Shown: positions 1-5,893 of the stretch, piece after piece
Numbering within the stretch: position 1 is the stretch's first letter
Layout of the letters: every line of letters begins with the position of its first letter
From: JANMQK01 sp031370485
GTDB taxonomy: Bacteria > Acidobacteriota > Polarisedimenticolia > Gp22-AA2
Direction of reading: 5' to 3'
Length of the DNA: 8,048 bases
Assembly: GCA_031370485.1 (NCBI GenBank)
Contig: JANMQK010000371.1
Location: 1-8,048, forward strand
Position numbers and translations under genes: made by a program
Notes under the pieces: generated by a model
The model's database searches: none
Seen by the model: only the letters and a program-made list of their open reading frames with translations
What the model was told of the DNA's origin: nothing

Positions 1-2
1 CA

Positions 3-260
3 GCCAACCACCGCCTGCACCATTCCGCGTGCCCCCTGGAGCACGGACGTAATTTCGGCACGGTCCTCAGCTTGTGGGACCGATTCCTCGGTACCTGGGC
101 GGGCGGAAGCTCCGCAGATGTGGTGACGACGGGGCTGCCGGACCTGATGGGGCCGGGCCGCTTGCCGCTCTGGAGGTGCCTCGTCCTGCCTTTCGAGCGA
201 GGGTCTCTCGGGATCGCGGGCGGGGACGGAGGTCCGGCGAGCGGGTTCGAAGGGGGATAG
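3..260 (+). CDS. Sterol desaturase / fatty acid hydroxylase family protein, C-terminal 85 residues (5' end outside window)
   Basis: This reading frame is open from the left edge and ends in TAG at 258-260. It starts A-N-H-R-L-H-H-S, which matches the last histidine box (HxxHH) of the membrane di-iron sterol desaturase/fatty acid hydroxylase superfamily. The residues that follow, about 14-30, read EHGRNFGTVLSLWDRFLGTW, the family's usual C-terminal signature of the type 'RNFG..L..WDR.FGT'. Family members are integral membrane enzymes that use a His-liganded di-iron centre and O2 to hydroxylate or desaturate lipids; the substrate here cannot be told. The last 20 or so residues are Gly-rich and unlike the family core. 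The stop lies 3 bp before the next plus-strand gene, so the two are probably co-transcribed. The family call is fairly secure from the box and the WDR motif, although most of the protein lies outside the window. Confidence 0.8.
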   Translation, partial: ANHRLHHSACPLEHGRNFGTVLSLWDRFLGTWAGGSSADVVTTGLPDLMGPGRLPLWRCLVLPFERGSLGIAGGDGGPASGFEGG

Positions 261-263
261 AGA

Positions 264-536
264 ATGTCGGCCGGGGTGATTCAAGCCCTGACGGCGGCGC
301 TGCTCTTCGCGGCCTCGATCCCTGCCAGCAAGGTCATGCTCGCGCAATTGACGGCCTTCCAGCTCGCGGGCCTGCTCCACCTCGGCGGGGCCATGGGGGC
401 GGCGCTCTTTATCTTGACGGCTGCCTTGATCCTTGTCCCGTCGCTGGGCGCGCTCCTGGCGTTTCGGCACGCTCATGAGCACCCGGATGGAGCGGCCCCC
501 GGCCGCCACAGTCACTGGCACCGGCACGAACACTAG
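264..536 (+). CDS. Short EamA/DMT-like membrane protein with His-rich C-terminus, probably an internally deleted transporter
   Basis: This 90-residue protein starts at ATG 264 behind a GGGGGA ribosome binding site with a 6-nt gap, 3 bp after the preceding stop. Residues 4-25 form a hydrophobic helix whose text (AALLFAASIPASKVMLAQLT) resembles the first helix of EamA/DMT-family transporters. Residues 33-66 are also hydrophobic. The tail, residues 69-90, carries eight histidines (HAHEH, then HSHWHRHEH), like the His-rich cytoplasmic tails seen on some EamA transporters. Full-length members have about ten helices and 280-300 residues, so the N-terminal and C-terminal ends appear joined with the middle missing. 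It may be a decayed gene, an assembly collapse, or a genuine small membrane protein whose tail binds Zn, Ni or Co. The ORF and its RBS are clear; the family and the deletion are inference. Confidence 0.6.
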   Translation: MSAGVIQALTAALLFAASIPASKVMLAQLTAFQLAGLLHLGGAMGAALFILTAALILVPSLGALLAFRHAHEHPDGAAPGRHSHWHRHEH

Positions 537-537
537 A

Positions 538-567
538 CGGTGCGGGCAGGCTCGCCAAGATCGCACC
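538..567. terminator. Weak inverted repeat between convergent genes, possible bidirectional terminator
   Basis: GGTGCG (539-544) is the exact complement of CGCACC (562-567), with a 17-nt spacer. The repeat fills the 31-bp gap between the plus-strand stop at 536 and the minus-strand stop at 568, where terminators for convergent genes are expected. Neither side has a U-run, and the stem is only 6 bp, so intrinsic termination would be weak. It could equally be chance in GC-rich DNA. Confidence 0.25.
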
Positions 568-1770
568 TCAGCGAGGAGCCTCCGGGGGAGTTTCTGGAAC
601 AGGCGCGCTGGTTCCGGCCTCTGGCATGTCAGTCTTTGCCCCCGGCTCGGGAGCCGCGGGCGCAGGTCCGGGAGGCGCGGGAGCCGGCGGGGTCGTCGGC
701 ATCGGCTTCCGGGAGGAGCCCGGCAGGAGCGCGGGCCCCGGCGCCGTGGCGGCGCCCGCTTCGGCCGGCGCGGCCGGCGGTCCGGGCTTCATCATCTTCG
801 CGAGGGCGGCGACGGTCGGCTCGGCGATGGCGCCGCGCAGCGTCACGTCCTTCCCCTTCTGCTCGATCGTGATGCCGTCCAGCGCCTCGAACCACGCCTT
901 GGCGGCGTCCTGCCCCGAGGCCATCCGGGCCAGGGCCACGAGCCCGCGCGCCGCGTCCGCCATGGTCTTCGCGCTCGCCTCGGCGTCCGCGCGGCCCATC
1001 AGAGCGAACTCGAGCCGGTCGCCCAGGCTTCCCTGGACCGTGAGGGCCACGAGGGACTCGGTCCCGGGGACCTTTGCCAGAGCCGGCACGCGGATCCCCT
1101 CCGCCTCCGCGGCCCGGCGGGACAGCCGGGCGAGCGGCTTGTAGTCGACAGCGCCCCAGACCTGCGCGGCGCCGGGGTTGATGGTCCCCAGGAGGTCGAG
1201 CAGGACCGAGTTGGCGTCGAGGCCCGAGCCGCGGCGCGCCATGTTCTCCCGCACCCCCTCGAGCACCACGCGTGGCCCGAAGGCCAGGCTGCCTCCCTTC
1301 AGGATCGTCACGCTCAGGTCGGGCCTGCCGGCCGCTTCGAAGAGGGTCAGTATCTCCTGCCCGCCGATCGCCTCGCGGACCTCCGCCTCGTCGAACGCGC
1401 CCTCGGCGAGGATGGCCCAGCCCATCGCGGCCCCGTCGAGCGGCAGGATCGCAAGCGACAGGCGCTCGAGCCGGTCGATCAAATGGGAGCCGAACCGGGT
1501 CCGGATCTGATCGAGGGCCTCCTGCCGGCCGGCCCCCGAGGCCGCATCCCGCAGCCAGGCCGCGACCGGCTCCCGGGAGCGCAGGGCCTTCACCTCCAGG
1601 ACGAAGAGCGCCACGCTCGCCCTCGGAAGGGCCCCGAGACTTCCATTCCTGACCACCGTGGCGCCGGTCGCTTCGACCACGCGGCCGCAGCGGTGCAAGA
1701 GCACTGCGCCCAGGGCCGCCGCGGCGAGCGCCAGGGTCACTACGATTCCCAGTCTTTTCGCCAATGTCAT
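568..1770 (-). CDS. Hypothetical membrane-anchored or secreted protein with Pro/Ala-rich C-terminal tail
   Basis: I do not recognise this 400-residue protein. It starts at ATG 1770 behind AAGGAG with a 6-nt gap, a strong site that settles the start. Residues 6-26 form one hydrophobic stretch after two basic residues (K5, R6), so it is either an uncleaved N-terminal anchor or a signal peptide. Residues 45-325 look like a mixed alpha/beta extracytoplasmic domain with repeated patterns such as 'ASVALFVLEV', 'LSLAILPLDG' and 'LVALTVQGSLG'; a pseudo-repeat is possible. Residues 328-400 are almost wholly Pro, Ala, Gly, Ser, Thr and Glu, and are probably a disordered periplasmic or wall-spanning linker. 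It follows the ABC permease by 43 bp and is last in the minus-strand block, so it may be an accessory to the exporter, but nothing in the sequence proves this. No enzyme motif is visible. Confidence 0.75.
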   Translation of the reverse strand: MTLAKRLGIVVTLALAAAALGAVLLHRCGRVVEATGATVVRNGSLGALPRASVALFVLEVKALRSREPVAAWLRDAASGAGRQEALDQIRTRFGSHLIDRLERLSLAILPLDGAAMGWAILAEGAFDEAEVREAIGGQEILTLFEAAGRPDLSVTILKGGSLAFGPRVVLEGVRENMARRGSGLDANSVLLDLLGTINPGAAQVWGAVDYKPLARLSRRAAEAEGIRVPALAKVPGTESLVALTVQGSLGDRLEFALMGRADAEASAKTMADAARGLVALARMASGQDAAKAWFEALDGITIEQKGKDVTLRGAIAEPTVAALAKMMKPGPPAAPAEAGAATAPGPALLPGSSRKPMPTTPPAPAPPGPAPAAPEPGAKTDMPEAGTSAPVPETPPEAPR

Positions 1771-1813
1771 GATCCGCTCCTTCGCGACCCGTTACCCGCA
1801 GGCGCCCCGGCGG

Positions 1814-2704
1814 CTAGAAATCGATCCGGGAAAAATAGTACGTGGCCACGGCCAGCGCCGCCCCTCCCGCGAGCGCCGAGCCGAGCATCGCTCCCAGGGA
1901 AGCCGTCCCCCGGCCCAGGATAAGCGCCGCCACGATCTGGCCGAAGTCGTAGGTCCGAGGCAGCGCATGGTACAGGGTCTCGACCAGGCCCTGGGCCACG
2001 AACCGTGCGGCGCGCCCGGTGATGAGCCGCGGCCAGTCGGCGTTCTGGTGCGGCCAGCGCACGATCAGGCTGGCCACGAAGATGACGGCGGTCATCATGA
2101 TGGAGACCGCCGACGAACGGAACAGCACGCCGAACAGCGCGACGAAGCCCAGGAGGCACGCGAAGTAGAGCGCCATCGCCAGGCCGGAAAGAAGAAATCC
2201 CGGGTTCCAGACCCCCGTCTTGATCCCGAGGATCAGGCCCAGGCCTCCGACGAGATAAATGAGGTTGACGGCCGCCACCAGGACCGCGCCGAGGAAGCGG
2301 GACAGGAAGAGCATCGGCCGCGACACCGGCTTCGAGAGAAGCAGGTCGATCAACCCCCGCTCGAGCAGGCTGGGCACGAGCCCGGCGGTCGCGAAGACCG
2401 ACAGCATGATGCCGAGCGGGTAGAGGACGAAGGCCACGGCGATCTGGATGCCTTGCACGAACGAGGCCGCCGTCAGGCCGGCGGAGCCACCTCCCTGCTG
2501 CGAGTCGAGCGTGAAGCCGCCGCCCGAGGCGTGGCCTTCGAGGCCGAACACCTTGAGGGAGGCGATCACCCCGCCTGCGACGTCCGTCTGCAGCGCCAGC
2601 AGGAAGAACAGGAGCGTCAGGCTGACGATCCCCGAGTAGATCCAGAGCGTTTTCCTGTAGAGCAGCTCCCGGCAGGTATCGAGCAGGATCGCGGCGACTT
2701 TCAA
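1814..2704 (-). CDS. ABC-2 type transporter permease subunit
   Basis: This 296-residue integral membrane protein pairs with the ATPase encoded just upstream. Hydrophobic segments lie at about 20-39, 86-109, 131-160, 169-194, 198-215 and 267-290, which gives the six-helix plan of ABC-2 permeases. A large loop between the first two helices (about 40-85) is Gly/Ser/Gln-rich and probably external. The segment 115-129 (ERGLIDLLLSKPVSR) matches the conserved cytoplasmic element 'E.G....LL..PVSR' found after the second helix in NatB-like and ABC-2 permeases. The start is TTG at 2704, overlapping the ATPase stop as TTGA, with GGGGGAG just upstream. The N-terminal text (K-V-A-A-I-L-L-D-T-C-R-E-L-L-Y-R-K) fits the family from its first residue, which supports TTG. 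The substrate is not predictable. Confidence 0.88.
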   Translation of the reverse strand: MKVAAILLDTCRELLYRKTLWIYSGIVSLTLLFFLLALQTDVAGGVIASLKVFGLEGHASGGGFTLDSQQGGGSAGLTAASFVQGIQIAVAFVLYPLGIMLSVFATAGLVPSLLERGLIDLLLSKPVSRPMLFLSRFLGAVLVAAVNLIYLVGGLGLILGIKTGVWNPGFLLSGLAMALYFACLLGFVALFGVLFRSSAVSIMMTAVIFVASLIVRWPHQNADWPRLITGRAARFVAQGLVETLYHALPRTYDFGQIVAALILGRGTASLGAMLGSALAGGAALAVATYYFSRIDF

Positions 2705-3582
2705 GGCGCTTTCTCCCCCACGATCTTTACGAAGACATCCTCCAGACTCTCCCTGCTCTGCCGCACGGCGGCGATCTCGACGTTCCGCTCGCGCAGCAGG
2801 TCGATGAGACGGTTCAGATCCTCCTGGCCGCCCCGCAGCTCCAGGCGTCGTGGCCCCCCCTCGGCCCCCGCGACATCCGCGCTCAGGCCGGGGATGCGGC
2901 TTTGCAGCGCGGCCAGCGTCTCCGGCGTCAGGCCGCGTGTCGTGACCTCGTGGACGTTCGTCGGGCGGGTCAGCTCATCGACGCTCCCCTCGCGAACCAG
3001 CAGGCCGTCCTTGAGAATCGCCACCCGGGTGCAGAGCCGCTCGACTTCCGACAGCAGGTGCGAGTTCAGAAAAATCGTCGTGCCGCGCCCCGCCTGCTCG
3101 ATCAGGATGTCCCGGATCTCGTGACGACCGATCGGGTCGATGCCGTCAGTCGGCTCGTCCAGGATCAAAAGCTCCGGATCGTTGAGCAGCGCCTGGGCCA
3201 TCCCGAGCCTCTGCATCATCCCCTTCGAGTAGGTGCGGACCCGCGCCGATCGCCAGGCGTCCAGCTTCACCCGCCGCAGCATTCCGTCCACCCGCGAGGC
3301 GCGGCCCGGCGAACGGAGGCCGGAGAGCCGGCCGAAATAGTGCAGGGCCTGCTCGCCGGTCAGGTGCGGGGGGTAGCGGTGGTTCTCCGGCAGGTATCCC
3401 ATCCGCGCCTTGGCTTCGATGTCCCCCGGCGGCCGGCCGAGGACCGTCGCCCGTCCGGCGGTCGGAAAGGCGATCCCCAGGAGCAGCTTGACGAGGGTGG
3501 TCTTGCCGGCGCCGTTCGGGCCCAGAAGGCCGAAGACGGCGCCGCGCGGCACGCGCAGGTCGAGGCCCTCGAGCGCCCGCAC
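2701..3582 (-). CDS. ABC transporter ATP-binding protein (NatA/CcmA-like); true start probably upstream, near 3654
   Basis: This is a nucleotide-binding subunit of an ABC-2 exporter, which hydrolyses ATP on the cytoplasmic side of the adjacent permease. Numbered from GTG at 3582: Walker A GPNGAGKT at 21-28, Q-loop region GYLPEN at 62-67 with Glu in the usual Gln place, signature YSKGMMQRL at 118-126, Walker B plus catalytic Glu LLILDEPTDG at 138-147, and H-loop His175 in NSHLLSEVE. The C-terminus (SLEDVFVKIVG) is the usual ending of this subfamily. From GTG 3582 the protein would lack the first beta strand and the A-loop tyrosine. The same frame is open back to the FabI stop and encodes ALATEGLSKTY, a typical ABC start containing that tyrosine (codon 3607-3609). 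No ATG, GTG or TTG lies in that stretch, so initiation at ACG 3654 or CTG 3621 is suspected. The stop overlaps the permease start. Confidence 0.88.
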   Translation of the reverse strand: MRALEGLDLRVPRGAVFGLLGPNGAGKTTLVKLLLGIAFPTAGRATVLGRPPGDIEAKARMGYLPENHRYPPHLTGEQALHYFGRLSGLRSPGRASRVDGMLRRVKLDAWRSARVRTYSKGMMQRLGMAQALLNDPELLILDEPTDGIDPIGRHEIRDILIEQAGRGTTIFLNSHLLSEVERLCTRVAILKDGLLVREGSVDELTRPTNVHEVTTRGLTPETLAALQSRIPGLSADVAGAEGGPRRLELRGGQEDLNRLIDLLRERNVEIAAVRQSRESLEDVFVKIVGEKAP

Positions 3583-3654
3583 CGTCGCGATCCGCGGGAA
3601 GCGGGTGTAGGTTTTCGACAGCCCTTCGGTGGCGAGAGCGAACGAGGTATCCGT

Positions 3655-4419
3655 TTACATCCCCATGATGTGGTAGCCGTTGTCCACGAAAATGACTTCA
3701 CCCGTGATGCCGCGCGCCAGATCCGAGCAGAGAAACATCGCCGTGTCGCCGACTTCGCCCGGCTCGGTGTTGCGCGGCAGGGGGGATTTTTCCCGGACGT
3801 ACTGCAGGATTTTCGTGAACCCCGGGATGCCGCGCGCCGCCAGGGTGCTGATCGGCCCCGAGGAGATGCCGTTGACGCGGATGTTCTGCTTGCCGAGATC
3901 GTAGGCGAGATAGCGGACACTCGCCTCGAGCGCGGCCTTGGCGACACCCATGACGTTGTATTGCGGGACGACGCGCTCCGAGCCGAGGTAGGTCAGGGCG
4001 ACGATGCTCCCTCCCCCGTCCATCATCGGGGCCGCCCGGCTGGCGAGGGCCGTCAGCGAGTAGGCGCTGACGTCGAGCGCCGTGCGCCATCCCTCCGGCG
4101 ACGTGGTGATGAAACCGGCCTCGAGGTCCTCGCGCAGCGCGTACGCCACGCAGTGCACCAGGATGTCGAGACGCCCGAACTCCTGCTTGACCCTGGCGAA
4201 CAGGCCGTCAAGCTCGTCCCCCTTCGTGACGTCGCACGGATGGACGATCGAGCCGGGGATTGTCGCGGCCAGGGATTTGACGTTCTCCTCGAGCCGCTCC
4301 CCCTGGTAATTGAAGGCCAGCCGCGCCCCCTCGCGGTGCAGCGCCTCGGCGATGCCCCAGGCGATGCTCCGCTTATTCGCGACTCCGACGATCAGACCCT
4401 TCTTCCCCTCGAGCAGCAT
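3655..4419 (-). CDS. fabI: Enoyl-[acyl-carrier-protein] reductase (NADH), FabI
   Basis: FabI reduces trans-2-enoyl-ACP to acyl-ACP in the last step of each type II fatty acid elongation cycle, in the cytoplasm. The 254-residue protein is full length for the family. The cofactor site G-V-A-N-K-R-S-I-A-W-G lies at 12-22, where FabI has GxxxxxSIAxG instead of the usual SDR TGxxxGxG. The catalytic pair Tyr154 and Lys161 sits in YNVMGVAK with the FabI spacing of six; Tyr144 precedes it in LTYLGSERV. Phe201 and Ala92 occupy positions matching E. coli Phe203 and Gly93, in the diphenyl-ether (triclosan) pocket. The text resembles the Bacillus-type FabI (GVANKRSIAWG, VSAYSLTA) more than the E. coli one. 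ATG 4419 has a full AAGGAGG site 6 nt upstream. It sits 37 bp after the aminotransferase gene and abuts the ABC ATPase frame. Confidence 0.96.
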   Translation of the reverse strand: MLLEGKKGLIVGVANKRSIAWGIAEALHREGARLAFNYQGERLEENVKSLAATIPGSIVHPCDVTKGDELDGLFARVKQEFGRLDILVHCVAYALREDLEAGFITTSPEGWRTALDVSAYSLTALASRAAPMMDGGGSIVALTYLGSERVVPQYNVMGVAKAALEASVRYLAYDLGKQNIRVNGISSGPISTLAARGIPGFTKILQYVREKSPLPRNTEPGEVGDTAMFLCSDLARGITGEVIFVDNGYHIMGM

Positions 4420-4425
4420 GCGATG

Positions 4426-4432
4426 CCTCCTT
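4426..4432 (-). promoter_or_regulatory. Consensus Shine-Dalgarno site of fabI
   Basis: On the minus strand this reads AAGGAGG, a perfect match to the anti-Shine-Dalgarno sequence, 6 nt before ATG 4419. It is the strongest ribosome binding site in the block and fixes the fabI start. It suggests that FabI is translated independently of the preceding aminotransferase even if they share an mRNA. Confidence 0.85.
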
Positions 4433-4456
4433 GGTGTGGATCGATCCCGGATCAGG

Positions 4457-5893
4457 TCACGCTGTCCCGGAGTGCCCCTGGCCGCCCGGCCCGGCCCCGC
4501 CCGGCGGCGCCATCACGGAGGCCGTGACCGGTGTCTGCGCCGCGGCCGGCTGCAGCGACTGCGCCGCGTCCAGGATCGCGCCTTCGAGGACATCCAGCCC
4601 TTCCTCGAGCTGCTCTTCGGTGATCACGAGCGGCATCAGCGTCCGTATGACGTTGCCGTAGGTCCCGGCGGGCAGCACGATGAGGCCGCGCTCATACGCC
4701 AGCCGCACGATGTCCCGGACCAGGTCCTTCGCGGGCTCCTTGGTCGCGCGATCCTTGACGAACTCGATGGCGCGCATGGCGCCGGCGCCGCGGACGTTGC
4801 CGACGGCGGGGCATTTCTTCCAGAGGCCTTCGAAGCTGGCGAGCACCCGGGCGCCAATCTTTTTCGCCCTCTCCGGGAAGTTCTGCTTCTCGGCCAGCTC
4901 GATCGAGGCAAGGGCCGCGGCGCAGGCGATCGGGTTCCCTCCGAAGGTACCGCCGAGGCTCCCCTCGATCGGGGCGTCCATGATCTCGGCACGCCCCGTG
5001 ATCGAGGCCAGGGGCATCCCGGCGGCGATCGACTTGGAGGCCACCAGGATGTCGGGCTCGATGCCGTAATGCTGGCAGGCCCACATGGCGCCCGTCCGCC
5101 AGAAGCCCGTCTGCACCTCGTCGGCGATGAGCAGGACGCCGTATTTTCTGCAAAGCGACGCCAGGATCGGGTAGTACTCAGGGGGGGGCGTGATGAAGCC
5201 CCCCTCTCCCAGGATCGGCTCGACGACGAGCGCCGCCACCGTCATAGGATCGACATAGCGCTGGAAGAAGTCCTCGAGGAACGTGGCGCACTCGATGTTG
5301 CAGCCGGGGTATTTCTTGCCCCAGGGGCAGCGGTAGCAGTACGAGTAGGGCATCCGGTGGACCTCCGGCGCGTAGGGCCCGAAGTGGTCCTTGTAGGGGT
5401 GCACCTTGCTGGTCAGCGACAGCGCCATCAGGGTCCGCCCGTGGAAGGCGTCCTCGAAGCCGATGACCCCGCTCCGGCGGGTGAAGGCGCGCGCCACCTT
5501 GACGGCGTTCTCGATGGCCTCGGCGCCGCTGTTCACGAAGAAGGTCTTCTTCGGGTGCGTGCCGGGGGTCAGCCGGTTCATCGTCTCCGCCAGCCGCACG
5601 TACGGCTCGTTCATCGTGACGTGGAAGCAGGAGTGGATGTATTTCTCGGCCTGCTGCTGGATGGCGCGGACGACCGACGCGGGGGCGTGGCCGCTGTTCA
5701 GCACCCCGATGCCTCCGGCGAAGTCGATGAACCGGTTGCCGTCCAGGTCCTCGAGGATCGCCCCTTCCCCGCGCGCGATGGCCACGGGGGTGATGCTCCA
5801 GGGGCCGCGCGGCACGGCGGACTGCCTGGCCTTCATCAACTCGCGGGACTTTGGCCCCGGCACCGGGGTCTTGAGCACGATGTGCTTTCTCAT
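4457..5893 (-). CDS. gabT: Class III PLP aminotransferase, 4-aminobutyrate aminotransferase type
   Basis: This 478-residue fold-type I PLP enzyme probably moves the amino group of GABA to 2-oxoglutarate, giving succinate semialdehyde and glutamate. The frame is open far upstream, but ATG 5893 is chosen because homology starts there (LKTPVPGPKSRELMKAR), GGGGTGA precedes it, and it overlaps the aldehyde dehydrogenase stop as ATGA. Visible features are the PLP phosphate loop NSGAEA at 121-126, FHG at 150-152, Glu225 in VVEP, Asp258 in ADEVQTGF, Schiff-base Lys287 in DILVASKS, GGTFGGNP at 314-321, and Arg417 as a candidate carboxylate-binding residue. Four cysteines cluster at 186, 189, 198 and 202 (CxxC-8-CxxxC), a possible metal site. 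A low-complexity Ala/Pro/Gly tail fills 447-478. An omega-amino acid or 5-aminovalerate substrate cannot be excluded. Confidence 0.88.
   Translation of the reverse strand: MRKHIVLKTPVPGPKSRELMKARQSAVPRGPWSITPVAIARGEGAILEDLDGNRFIDFAGGIGVLNSGHAPASVVRAIQQQAEKYIHSCFHVTMNEPYVRLAETMNRLTPGTHPKKTFFVNSGAEAIENAVKVARAFTRRSGVIGFEDAFHGRTLMALSLTSKVHPYKDHFGPYAPEVHRMPYSYCYRCPWGKKYPGCNIECATFLEDFFQRYVDPMTVAALVVEPILGEGGFITPPPEYYPILASLCRKYGVLLIADEVQTGFWRTGAMWACQHYGIEPDILVASKSIAAGMPLASITGRAEIMDAPIEGSLGGTFGGNPIACAAALASIELAEKQNFPERAKKIGARVLASFEGLWKKCPAVGNVRGAGAMRAIEFVKDRATKEPAKDLVRDIVRLAYERGLIVLPAGTYGNVIRTLMPLVITEEQLEEGLDVLEGAILDAAQSLQPAAAQTPVTASVMAPPGGAGPGGQGHSGTA

Noticed and set aside
74..478. Plus-strand open frame of 134 codons
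   Set aside because: It overlaps both the desaturase end and the EamA-like gene in a different frame, with Arg/Gly-rich composition and no motif.
433..1923. Plus-strand open frame of 496 codons overlapping the EamA-like gene and the hypothetical protein
   Set aside because: Arg/Gly-rich low-complexity text without hydrophobic core pattern. The minus-strand frame has a strong RBS, a signal-anchor and balanced composition, so it is the coding one.
1658..4527. Plus-strand open frames (1658-3124 and 2902-4527) opposite the ABC genes and fabI
   Set aside because: They are shadows of genes with Walker motifs and FabI catalytic residues. Their text is dominated by Arg, Gln, Asp and Glu.
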